From: Clostridiales bacterium
Lineage (GTDB): Bacteria; Bacillota; Clostridia; Christensenellales; Pumilibacteraceae
Length of the DNA: 34,243 nucleotides
Direction of reading: 5' to 3'
Assembly: GCA_022508465.1 (NCBI GenBank)
Contig: JAFLVB010000009.1
Span: forward strand, 1-34,243
Positions within the stretch are counted from its first letter, which is position 1; each line of letters starts with the position of its first letter. A program made the translations under genes and the position numbers. The notes under the pieces are model-generated. The model was not told the DNA's origin, did no database searches, and saw only the letters and a list, made by a program, of their open reading frames with translations. Of the stretch, positions 7,450-15,532 are shown in pieces.

Positions 7450-7478
7450 ACTCATATGCCACCACATATGAGTTTTTT
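7450..7478 (+). terminator. Hairpin terminator or attenuator before the Ca2+ ATPase gene
   Basis: A perfect 9-bp stem, ACTCATATG (7450-7458) with CATATGAGT (7465-7473), has a CCACCA loop and is followed by T5-6. It is only 4-5 bases ahead of the ATPase ribosome-binding site. It may end lipoprotein transcription. Because a TATAAT sits upstream at 7417-7422 (with a poor -35), it could also attenuate the ATPase transcript. Confidence 0.7.
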
Positions 7479-7492
7479 GTATGGAGGAAAGT

Positions 7493-10126
7493 ATGGAATA
7501 CACACAATCTATCCGCGAAGTTATAGCTGAGGTCGATTCGTCCGAAAACGGGCTTTCGGCAGTAGAGGCGGCAAGGCGAACCGAGGCGCACGGAAAAAAC
7601 AAATTAGCCGAGCCCAAAAAGAAGCCCATAATCGTAAGATTTATAGAAGAACTAATCAACCCGATGATTATAATTCTTATAGTTGCGGCGATAATTTCGG
7701 GCGTGACGTCTTGGTACGCAGGCGAATCTTTTGTCGATGTCATAATCATTATGGCGGTCGTCGTTATCAATGCCATCCTTGGCGTTGTGCAAGAGAACAA
7801 AGCCGAAAAGGCGATTGCCGCTCTTAAGGAAATTACTGCGGCGACAAGCAAGGTGCTGCGTGACGGCAAGGTGACGGTAGTCAAAAGCGAAGAGCTTGTC
7901 CCCGGCGACATTGTGCTGTTAGAGGCGGGCGACAGCGTTCCCGCGGACGGCAGAATTATAGAGTGTGCGAGCCTCAAAGTGGAGGAGGCTGCGCTCACGG
8001 GCGAGTCGCTCCCCGTAGTTAAAACGGCGGAGGCTATTAAGGCAGACGGCAAAGTGCCGCTCGGCGACCGCAAAAATATGGTATATATGGGCAGCACCGT
8101 CGTTTACGGCAGGGGCAAGGTGGTCATAACCGGCACTGGTATGCGCACCGAAATGGGCAAGATTGCCGATGCGCTCTCGCAGGCAAAGGACGGTCAGACG
8201 CCTCTCCAAAGAAAGCTCGGTCAGCTAAGTAAAGTCCTCAGCTTTTTGGTAATAGGCATTTGCGCAGTTATTTTCGCGATAGACCTTATCCGTACATATC
8301 CAAACATTACTATAAACTCGACGCTTGACACCTTTATGGTGGCAGTTTCGCTCGCGGTCGCAGCTATCCCCGAGGGGCTTGCAGCTGTGTTTACAATAGT
8401 CCTAAGCATAGGCGTAACCAATATGAGTAAGCGCAACGCGGTCATACGCAAGCTCACCGCTGTTGAAACTCTCGGCTGCACGCAGGTAATTTGCTCGGAT
8501 AAGACTGGAACGCTCACACAAAATAAGATGACTGTGGTTGAGTTTTCGGGCGACAAAGAAATGATTTGCCGTGCTATGGCACTTTGCTGTGATGCCGAGC
8601 TTGTAGGTGATAAGTCGGAGGGCGAGCCCACCGAATGTGCGCTTGTAAACTTTGCCGCAAAGGAGGGCTTTGACAAAAACAAGCTCAAAAAGGCATATCC
8701 GCGTGTCGGAGAAGCTCCCTTCGACTCAATGAGAAAAATGATGAGTACCGTCCACGCATATGATGGCAGGTACGTTCAGTTTACAAAAGGTGCGCCCGAC
8801 GAGGTAATAAAGAGGTGCAATAGCATTTGGCTTGGCGGTAAGATAGTTGAACTTAGTTCGACTATGCGCAGAGAAATCCTTGACGAAAACAAACGTATGG
8901 CACAAAAGGCGCTAAGAGTGCTGTCGTGTGCTGTTAGATATCATTCGTCGCAGCCTGCGCCCGATGCGGCAAACTTGGAGCGCGATATGTGCTTTGTGGG
9001 ACTTACGGGCATGATTGACCCTGTTCGTCCCGAGGTAATGGCGGCGATAGACGAGTGCAAAAAGGCGGGCATAAGGCCTGTAATGATAACCGGCGACCAT
9101 CTCGATACGGCGGTGGCGATAGCCAAGCAACTCGGCATAATAAGTAGCGCCGACGAAGCGATCACGGGTGCTGCTCTCGACGAAATTTCCGACGAGCAGC
9201 TGCAAGATAAAATAGAAAAGTATTCGGTTTATGCAAGGGTCCAGCCCGAGCATAAAGTAAGGATAGTCAAAGCCTGGAAGAAGAAGGGGATGGTAACGGC
9301 AATGACGGGCGACGGTGTAAACGACGCTCCATCTATCAAAAACGCCGATATCGGCATAGGCATGGGCATAACCGGCACCGACGTAACTAAGAACGTGGCG
9401 GATATGGTGCTTGCCGACGACAACTTTGCGACGATTGTAGCGGCGACAGAAGAGGGGCGAAGAATTTACGACAATATCCGTAAATCAATACAGTTCTTGC
9501 TCGCCTCCAACCTGTCCGAAGTCCTGTCCATTTTTGTGGCTATGGTTATGGGCTTTACCATTTTGCAGCCCGTGCATCTCTTATGGATCAACCTTATAAC
9601 AGACTGTTTCCCCGCGCTTGCCCTTGGGATGGAGAGCGCCGAGGAGGATATAATGTCTCGTCCGCCGCGTAATAGTAAGGATGGTATTTTTGCAGGCGGC
9701 ATGCTTATGGATGTCATAATTCAGGGTGTTTTGGTCACGATAATAACAATTATCGCTTATTATGTCGGACATAATATGGAGTTTGGCACGTGGGAGGTGG
9801 CAAATTCCGGGGTGGGAATGACTATGGCGTTCCTTGCTCTATCTATGGCGGAGATCTTCCATTCGTTCAATATGCGCTCGCGTCATAAGTCGGTGTTCCG
9901 CATGAAGCATAACCGCTTTATTTGGTGTTCGACGGCAGCGTCGTTCATTTGCACAACGCTCGTAATCTATGTGCCCTTCCTTTCGGCAGCGTTCGGCTTT
10001 GCGGCGCTCTCGCTCGCGCAATACTCCGTAGCAATTGGATTGGCTATAACAATAATCCCCATAGTGGAGCTAATAAAGTATTTTCAAAGACAAATTGCCG
10101 CAAAAAAGAAGATAAATATAGACTAA
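7493..10126 (+). CDS. Ca2+-transporting P-type ATPase (type IIA, SERCA-like)
   Basis: This 877-residue pump is predicted to export Ca2+ using ATP. Canonical motifs in order are the actuator TGES at 169-172, the M4 PEGL starting at P293, the phosphorylated Asp336 in DKTGTLT, and the hinge TGDGVND at 605-611. Hand comparison with SERCA finds the ion-site residues in M5 (NLSE), M6 (NLITD) and a Glu in the M8 segment (MAEIFHSFN), so both Ca2+ sites may be kept. An in-frame ATG at 7481 belongs to the ribosome-binding site (ATGGAGG), so the start is 7493. A 9-bp terminator-like hairpin just upstream may regulate it. The two downstream membrane genes may be co-transcribed. Mn2+ or Na+ transport is less likely. 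Confidence 0.93.
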   Translation: MEYTQSIREVIAEVDSSENGLSAVEAARRTEAHGKNKLAEPKKKPIIVRFIEELINPMIIILIVAAIISGVTSWYAGESFVDVIIIMAVVVINAILGVVQENKAEKAIAALKEITAATSKVLRDGKVTVVKSEELVPGDIVLLEAGDSVPADGRIIECASLKVEEAALTGESLPVVKTAEAIKADGKVPLGDRKNMVYMGSTVVYGRGKVVITGTGMRTEMGKIADALSQAKDGQTPLQRKLGQLSKVLSFLVIGICAVIFAIDLIRTYPNITINSTLDTFMVAVSLAVAAIPEGLAAVFTIVLSIGVTNMSKRNAVIRKLTAVETLGCTQVICSDKTGTLTQNKMTVVEFSGDKEMICRAMALCCDAELVGDKSEGEPTECALVNFAAKEGFDKNKLKKAYPRVGEAPFDSMRKMMSTVHAYDGRYVQFTKGAPDEVIKRCNSIWLGGKIVELSSTMRREILDENKRMAQKALRVLSCAVRYHSSQPAPDAANLERDMCFVGLTGMIDPVRPEVMAAIDECKKAGIRPVMITGDHLDTAVAIAKQLGIISSADEAITGAALDEISDEQLQDKIEKYSVYARVQPEHKVRIVKAWKKKGMVTAMTGDGVNDAPSIKNADIGIGMGITGTDVTKNVADMVLADDNFATIVAATEEGRRIYDNIRKSIQFLLASNLSEVLSIFVAMVMGFTILQPVHLLWINLITDCFPALALGMESAEEDIMSRPPRNSKDGIFAGGMLMDVIIQGVLVTIITIIAYYVGHNMEFGTWEVANSGVGMTMAFLALSMAEIFHSFNMRSRHKSVFRMKHNRFIWCSTAASFICTTLVIYVPFLSAAFGFAALSLAQYSVAIGLAITIIPIVELIKYFQRQIAAKKKINID

Positions 10127-10154
10127 ATTTACAAATTAAAAGCATACTAACTTT

Positions 10155-10850
10155 ATGCTTATAGTTTTTATTAAGTCTTTTATCATCTTCGTTATAGTGC
10201 TCATTGCCGTGCGACTTATGGGCAAGAGGACACTCAGCGAGATGCAGCCTTTTGAGCTGGTTATAACTTTAGTCATATCCGAGGTGGCGTGCATACCCAT
10301 CAACGATCCATACATTCCGTTTTACAGCGGAATAATCCCCATAATAACGTTGTGCTTTTTGCAAGTGGTGCTGTCGTTCATTTCGCGCAAGAGCCTGTGG
10401 GCAAGGCGAATGATGAGCGGCAAGGCAATGATCGTGATAGACAAAAACGGCATCAACTTCGACAACCTGCAAAAGATGAATATGAACGTCCACGACCTTG
10501 TCGAGACGGTACATTCGAGCGGATATATGGACATCAACGAGATAGAGTACGCCATCATTGAAACCAACGGCAAGATGAGCGTCGTAGAGCGTATGACCGA
10601 CCCGACCAAGCCGACGCCCGCGCTACTGCCGCTCATTTTAATAGTTGACGGCAAGTGGAATAACGACAATCTTAGGAGGGCGGGGACGACCGAGGCGGCA
10701 GTCAATGTCGTACTGCGCAAAAACGGCTTAAAAAGCGTCAAAGACGTCCTTTATGCCGACGTTCGCCAAGACGGAATGATGTACGTTTCTCCCAAAAAAT
10801 CCAAGTATTTTACGGCTAAGGTAGGCATAAGCAAGGGAGGCAGCTGGTGA
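10155..10850 (+). CDS. DUF421 (YetF-type) membrane protein
   Basis: This 231-residue protein has three N-terminal membrane helices (about 2-21, 35-52, 57-77), with the conserved RLMGKRTLSEMQPFELVITL stretch at about 20-39, followed by a cytoplasmic domain with VIDKNGI typical of the DUF421/YetF family. The molecular role is not established; homologues are common in spore-forming Bacillota. No strong ribosome-binding site precedes ATG 10155, which suggests coupling to the ATPase gene 28 bases upstream. It overlaps the next gene by 4 bases (GTGA). Confidence 0.88.
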   Translation: MLIVFIKSFIIFVIVLIAVRLMGKRTLSEMQPFELVITLVISEVACIPINDPYIPFYSGIIPIITLCFLQVVLSFISRKSLWARRMMSGKAMIVIDKNGINFDNLQKMNMNVHDLVETVHSSGYMDINEIEYAIIETNGKMSVVERMTDPTKPTPALLPLILIVDGKWNNDNLRRAGTTEAAVNVVLRKNGLKSVKDVLYADVRQDGMMYVSPKKSKYFTAKVGISKGGSW

Positions 10851-11236
10851 AAAAACTTATAATAATAAGCATAGTTTTCGCGCTAATGATAGGCGCTGCC
10901 ATATGGGAGATTTTTTATACGACAGGCGTTTATACCGACATTTACGATGGACTTGTCAAGGTGCAAGAGAGTATGGATAAATACGAGGATGTCTACAACG
11001 AGGAAACAGTCGCCCTTACAGAGGAAGCGGTTGGCATATGGGAAAAGAACAAGGAGATATTGTTCTGCTTTGGCAATCACAACGTTCTGCGCATGGTTGA
11101 CGAAAAGCTCGAAAACCTAAAAGCAATGGTCCGAATAAACTACACCGACGACGCTAAGGTGCTTGTTGCCGTGTCGCTAAGCCTAATAGAGGCGATACAA
11201 AACGACACCGTACCCAACGCCACCAATCTGTTTTAA
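10847..11236 (+). CDS. DUF4363-like small membrane-anchored protein
   Basis: This 129-residue protein has one N-terminal hydrophobic helix (about 3-20) and an all-helical extracytoplasmic domain. It matches the DUF4363 family in length and arrangement, and such genes regularly follow DUF421 genes, as here. The start is GTG at 10847, set by GGGAGG at 10835-10840 and overlapping the DUF421 stop (GTGA). A functional partnership of the two membrane proteins is inferred from this coupling. The function is unknown. Confidence 0.75.
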   Translation: MKKLIIISIVFALMIGAAIWEIFYTTGVYTDIYDGLVKVQESMDKYEDVYNEETVALTEEAVGIWEKNKEILFCFGNHNVLRMVDEKLENLKAMVRINYTDDAKVLVAVSLSLIEAIQNDTVPNATNLF

Positions 11237-11278
11237 CCAAAAATCCCCGTATAATAGTAATTATTTACAGTTAAACAT

Positions 11279-11307
11279 TTGCAATTATCACATTAATATG
11301 TTACAAT
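11279..11307 (+). promoter_or_regulatory. Sigma-A promoter of the aspB-trpS operon
   Basis: TTGCAA (11279-11284) and TACAAT (11302-11307) have a 17-nt spacer. A small hairpin, GCAAAC/GTTTGC (11317-11322 with 11329-11334), would form at the very 5' end of the transcript. Confidence 0.7.
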
Positions 11308-11371
11308 TCAAGTTGAGCAAACTTGCACGTTTGCAAGCAAACTATTACAGTTAATGTGGAGGACCATATTT

Positions 11372-12568
11372 ATGAGTTTAAGCAAAAGAGCTTTGGGCGT
11401 TTCGCCATCACTTACATTAGCGATTTCCGCTAAGGCGAAAAAGATGAAGGCAGACGGATTGGATGTTGTTTCCTTTGGCGCAGGAGAGCCCGACTTCGAC
11501 ACTCCCGCATATATTATCGATGCAGCCAAAGAGGCTCTTGATAAAGGTGTTACAAGATACACACCGGCAAGCGGAACGGTAGAGCTTCGTAAAGCTATCT
11601 GCGAAAAACTACTTAGAGAGAACGGCGTGACTTACGACATCAATCAAATCGTAGTCAGCAACGGTGCTAAACATTCATTGTCCAACGCCATTCGCGCACT
11701 TGTGGAGGCGGGCGACGAGGTAATAATTCCCGCGCCGTATTGGTTGACATATCCCGAGTTAGTAAAACTTTCGGACGGTACACCGGTTATAGCACAGCTT
11801 TTGCCCGAAAACGGCTTTAAGCTTACCCCCGAGCAACTGCGCAGCATAATCACGCCAAAGACAAAGGCGATCATTTTAAATAACCCGAGCAACCCGACGG
11901 GCGTAGTTTACAGCAAGGAAGAAATTGCCGCGCTCGCAAAAGAACTCGAAAATCATAAACACGTTTACATCATTTCGGACGAGATTTACGAAAAGCTTGT
12001 TTACGGCGTTGAGACTCAAAGCATCGCCGCTTGTTCGGAGGAGATCAAGGAGCGTACCGTAATAATCAACGGAATGTCCAAGGCATACGCCATGACAGGA
12101 TGGAGAATAGGCTATACCGCGTCCAGCCTCGAGCTTGCAAAAGCTATGGGCAGCATACAAAGCCACTCGACATCCAACCCCAACAGCATAGCTCAGTACG
12201 CATCCGTACGCGCACTTTCGGACAAGAAGGGCGAGGAGTTCCTTGCCGAAATGAACGGCGTATTCAAAAAGCGTCGCGACCTTATGGTCGAGCTTATGAA
12301 CAAGGTCGGTCTTGACATTATCAAGCCCGAAGGCGCATTTTATGTTATGGTGAATGTAAAGCCGCTTTTTGGCAAGACTTATGACGGGGCGGAGATAAAG
12401 ACCGCTTTCGACGTTGCTTCCGTAATGCTGGACAAGCTTTACACGGCAGTAATACCCTGCGAGTCATTCGGCGCTAACGATTATGTAAGACTTAGCTACG
12501 CTACCGGCGAAACCGAAATCCGCAAGGGTCTTGAAAGATTTGAAAAATTCGTAAAAGGTTGCATCTAA
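11372..12568 (+). CDS. aspB: Class I PLP aminotransferase, aspartate aminotransferase type
   Basis: This 398-residue cytosolic fold-type I aminotransferase closely resembles Bacillus AspB (subgroup Ib), which exchanges aspartate or glutamate with 2-oxoacids. Signatures seen are LGVSPSLTLAISAKAKKMK at the N-terminus, GAGEPDFDTP, NNPSNPTGVVYS, SDEIYEKLVYG and the PLP lysine K237 in INGMSKAYAMTGWRIGY. The upstream in-frame ATG at 11354 is fused to the ribosome-binding site (ATGTGGAGG), so 11372 is preferred. It is the first gene of a dense operon with trpS one base downstream. Aromatic substrates that would feed IorAB are possible but cannot be told from sequence. Confidence 0.93.
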   Translation: MSLSKRALGVSPSLTLAISAKAKKMKADGLDVVSFGAGEPDFDTPAYIIDAAKEALDKGVTRYTPASGTVELRKAICEKLLRENGVTYDINQIVVSNGAKHSLSNAIRALVEAGDEVIIPAPYWLTYPELVKLSDGTPVIAQLLPENGFKLTPEQLRSIITPKTKAIILNNPSNPTGVVYSKEEIAALAKELENHKHVYIISDEIYEKLVYGVETQSIAACSEEIKERTVIINGMSKAYAMTGWRIGYTASSLELAKAMGSIQSHSTSNPNSIAQYASVRALSDKKGEEFLAEMNGVFKKRRDLMVELMNKVGLDIIKPEGAFYVMVNVKPLFGKTYDGAEIKTAFDVASVMLDKLYTAVIPCESFGANDYVRLSYATGETEIRKGLERFEKFVKGCI

Positions 12569-12569
12569 T

Positions 12570-13556
12570 ATGGAAACTGTTTACAGCGCGTTAAAGCCGA
12601 CGGGCAAGCTGACAATCGGCAACTATCTCGGCGCAATCAAAAATATGCTCGAGCTTACAAAGTCATACGACTGCATTTACACAGTCGCCGATTTGCACAG
12701 CATTACCGTCAACATTACCCCCGCGGTGTTACGCGAAAACTCTTTGGATATGTTTTCGCTGCTCATTGCGCTTGGGCTTGATCCGGACAAATGTCTCTTG
12801 TTTGTGCAATCGCAAGTGCCTATGCACAGCGAGCTTGCCTGGATTCTCAACTGCTATACGCAGTTCGGTGAGGCGCGCCGTATGACGCAGTTCAAAGATA
12901 AGAGTGCTAAGGCGCCGGAGAACGTAAACGTCGGATTGTTTGCCTATCCGGTGCTTATGGCAGCCGACATATTATTGTATCAGGCTGCATATGTTCCTAT
13001 TGGCGAGGATCAACGCCAACACCTCGAACTCGCTCGCACCATAGCCGAGCGCTTTAACAACCGATATTCGCCGACCTTTGTCGTACCCGAGGGCATCTTC
13101 CCCAAAGTGGGGGCTAAGGTCAAGAGCCTTATCGACCCAACTGCCAAGATGGGCAAAACTGACGAGAACGCTGACGGCACAGTCTTTTTGCTCGACGACA
13201 AGGATACGATTATGCGCAAATTCAAGCGCGCGGTTACGGACAGCGGCGCGGAAATCGTTTATAGCGACGACAAGCCGGGCATAAGCAATCTTATAACAAT
13301 TTACTCGGCGTTTACGGGCAAGAGTATAGAGGAAGTTCAAAAGGAGTTTGAGGGTGGAAACTACGCTTCTTTCAAACTTGCAGTAGGAGAAACGGTTGCT
13401 TCTTTTCTTGCGAGTGTTCAAGCCGAATATAAGCGCATAAGGTCTGACAAGGCATATTTAGCCGAGCTTATGCAAAAGGGTGCGGAGAGTGCCGCTTACC
13501 GAGCGCAAAAGACTTTAAATAAAGTAATGCGCAAGGTCGGCTTTGTGCAGCTATAA
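12570..13556 (+). CDS. trpS: Tryptophanyl-tRNA synthetase
   Basis: This 328-residue class Ic synthetase charges tRNA-Trp. The N-terminal SALKPTGKLTIGNYLGA carries the HIGH-type motif as TIGN (residues 15-18). The KMSKS loop reads KMGKT (193-197) within DPTAKMGKTDENADG, an unusual variant in an otherwise normal context. The length matches bacterial TrpS. The start lies one base after the aspB stop (TAATATG) with only a weak AAAGGTTG site, suggesting translational coupling. I found no T-box-like leader, so the gene may rely on the aspB promoter. Confidence 0.95.
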   Translation: METVYSALKPTGKLTIGNYLGAIKNMLELTKSYDCIYTVADLHSITVNITPAVLRENSLDMFSLLIALGLDPDKCLLFVQSQVPMHSELAWILNCYTQFGEARRMTQFKDKSAKAPENVNVGLFAYPVLMAADILLYQAAYVPIGEDQRQHLELARTIAERFNNRYSPTFVVPEGIFPKVGAKVKSLIDPTAKMGKTDENADGTVFLLDDKDTIMRKFKRAVTDSGAEIVYSDDKPGISNLITIYSAFTGKSIEEVQKEFEGGNYASFKLAVGETVASFLASVQAEYKRIRSDKAYLAELMQKGAESAAYRAQKTLNKVMRKVGFVQL

Positions 13557-13557
13557 T

Positions 13558-14427
13558 ATGTACGGATACGTTGTACCGCCCAAAAAAGCTCTCTCGCTTG
13601 AAGAGCATGTGCTGTTCAACTCGTTTTATTGCGGACTGTGCATAAGAACGGGCAAACTTATGGGACAGCGCGCGCGGCTCACCACCAATTACGACATAAC
13701 TTTTTTTAATGTGCTTTTGCACGATTTACTCTCGCAAGATGTCACGTTTGAGGCAAGGGCGTGCGTACTCAATCCGCTTAAAAAGCGGCCGATGGTGGGT
13801 AGCAACGAGCTTTTGGACAAAATTGCTGCGGCAAATATAATACTCAGCTATTATAAAGCCGAGGACGGAGTGATAGACGGCGAGGGGATAAAGTATAGAA
13901 TCGCCAAAAGCTCGCTAAAAGGTGCATACAATCTCAGCAAACAAATGCTGCCCGAGGTAGACGATATAGTCAGAGAGAAATATGCATTACTTAGGAAGCT
14001 CGAAAAAGCAAATACAAAGGGCATAGATAGAGTGAGCGACGTATTCGCATCAATGATGGAGAGAGTCGCGGAAGTTATGCTCAAAGATAAAGCAAGCGAC
14101 GACAGCTTGCACCTTATCTATAATATAGGTAAGTTTGTCTATCTTGTCGACGCGCTCGACGATATTGACGAAGACCATAAGGCGAGGCGGTACAATCCGT
14201 TTTTGGTAGACCTGCCGTATCAAAATCGCCAACAGTTCTTTGCAGACAATAGCGAGTTTATCGAGTTTATACTAAACGTAACGATAAACAGAGCGATAGA
14301 ATGTTTTAATAATTTGTCGTTTACGCAAAGCTACGACCTGCTGCGCCAGATAGTTCATGTAGGGCTTAGGCAAAAGGCAGAACAGTTGCTTTCGAGTAAA
14401 CGCAAGCTCAGAAAACCGACAGTATAA
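13558..14427 (+). CDS. DUF5685 family protein
   Basis: This 289-residue, mostly helical cytoplasmic protein begins MYGYVVPPKKALSLEEHVLF and contains the YCGLC motif (about residues 24-28) that opens DUF5685 proteins. The early cysteines could bind a metal, but no function is established. An alternative TTG at 13543 lies inside trpS; the conserved MYGY start and the TAATATG junction with trpS favour 13558. The following gene encodes a J-like cysteine-string protein, an association I recall from other Clostridia genomes. Confidence 0.82.
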   Translation: MYGYVVPPKKALSLEEHVLFNSFYCGLCIRTGKLMGQRARLTTNYDITFFNVLLHDLLSQDVTFEARACVLNPLKKRPMVGSNELLDKIAAANIILSYYKAEDGVIDGEGIKYRIAKSSLKGAYNLSKQMLPEVDDIVREKYALLRKLEKANTKGIDRVSDVFASMMERVAEVMLKDKASDDSLHLIYNIGKFVYLVDALDDIDEDHKARRYNPFLVDLPYQNRQQFFADNSEFIEFILNVTINRAIECFNNLSFTQSYDLLRQIVHVGLRQKAEQLLSSKRKLRKPTV

Positions 14428-14435
14428 GGAGAAGT

Positions 14436-15023
14436 ATGAAAACCCCTTACGAAGTGCTTAATATGTCCGAAGATGATGACTTCGATTCGCTTAAAGCAAG
14501 GTACGAGGAGCTCAAAGCCGTTTACGGCGAGGAGCGCTTTTTGCCGGGCGATCAAGGCGCGGAGGGCGCAAAAAAACTTACCGAGCTCGAAGCTGCTTGG
14601 CGGGAGATCCTCGACAAAAAGCGAGCTAAAGATGACGAAGCAAAGTACGGCGTCGGCTACGGCTATGTCGAGCAAATGGTAAAGGAAAAGAAGTACGACG
14701 AGGCACAGGCGAGGCTGGACAACATCAATACTCGCGACGGAGAGTGGCATTACTACCAAGCGCTCGTCTTTTATAAGCGCGAATGGATGAACGACTGCTA
14801 CGCTCACCTCAAAGAGGCTGTGCGCCTTTGTCCCGACAACGAAAAGTATAAGGAATCGCTTACCAAGATGACGCAAGTGCTTGGCAACAAAAACACTCCG
14901 CCTGCTCAGCTCGGCGGGGTGGATAATGGCGCAAGTCAGGGCAACATGGCGGGCAACTGCCTAAACACCTGCTGTACGGCGATTTGCTGTATGGAGTGCC
15001 TTTCGCTCTTCCGCTGCTGCTAA
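14436..15023 (+). CDS. J-domain-like protein with a C-terminal cysteine string
   Basis: This 195-residue protein starts TPYEVLNMSEDDDFDSLKARY, as in a DnaJ J-domain helix I-II, and ends that region with ELEAAWREILD. The HPD loop needed to stimulate DnaK is missing (the equivalent region reads VYGEERF), so classical co-chaperone activity is doubtful. Residues about 73-148 form TPR-like helices. The tail is very cysteine-rich (about nine Cys in the last 25 residues, in CC and CxxC arrangements), recalling cysteine-string proteins or a metal site. AAGGAG (14426-14431) sets the start, 8 bases after DUF5685. Confidence 0.78.
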   Translation: MKTPYEVLNMSEDDDFDSLKARYEELKAVYGEERFLPGDQGAEGAKKLTELEAAWREILDKKRAKDDEAKYGVGYGYVEQMVKEKKYDEAQARLDNINTRDGEWHYYQALVFYKREWMNDCYAHLKEAVRLCPDNEKYKESLTKMTQVLGNKNTPPAQLGGVDNGASQGNMAGNCLNTCCTAICCMECLSLFRCC

Positions 15024-15532
15024 TGAGTACGCGCAATTTGGCATTCGGTGGGGTTATATGCGCGCTCAGCTCAATGTGCATAATCTTTTCCACCGTATTC
15101 CATCTGCTATCTCCGCTCGTTATCGCTTGCGTGTTCTATTATATATGCGCGTATAAGTGCGGCAACGTTTGTGCGATAATCGTTATAATAGCAAGTAACA
15201 TAATAGGCTTTTTTATAGGCGGAATAGGCGGTGGCGAAATTTTATTTAGCGTGCTACTGTTTTCGCCCTTTTCTATTATAATATATTTGACTTCCGACCT
15301 AAACAAAAGGCCGTGGCAATTTGCGGTGCGCGCCGCCATATTTGCCGCATTTTCGTTTGTCATATATATGTTGTTTGCAACTGTCTTAAAAGATATAGTC
15401 GGGTTTGACGATGACTTTGGGCTTGGGGTGTACGCCCTCGGCGCTGTTTGGACGGTAATAATGACGCTGTTCGGCTTTGCCCTCGACAGAGGAGCGGCAC
15501 TTTTAACAAAGAGGTTTATAAAACATGATTAA
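15023..15532 (+). CDS. Polytopic membrane protein of unknown function
   Basis: About 169 residues starting MSTRNLAFGGVICALS, with five or six hydrophobic segments separated by short loops and a basic C-terminus (KRFIKHD). The fold recalls small S-component-like or YybS-like membrane proteins, but I cannot assign a family. The start ATG overlaps the previous stop (TAATG) and no ribosome-binding site is visible, so translation probably depends on the upstream gene. A longer reading from TTG 14984 is possible but lies within the cysteine-string coding region. Confidence 0.68.
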   Translation: MSTRNLAFGGVICALSSMCIIFSTVFHLLSPLVIACVFYYICAYKCGNVCAIIVIIASNIIGFFIGGIGGGEILFSVLLFSPFSIIIYLTSDLNKRPWQFAVRAAIFAAFSFVIYMLFATVLKDIVGFDDDFGLGVYALGAVWTVIMTLFGFALDRGAALLTKRFIKHD

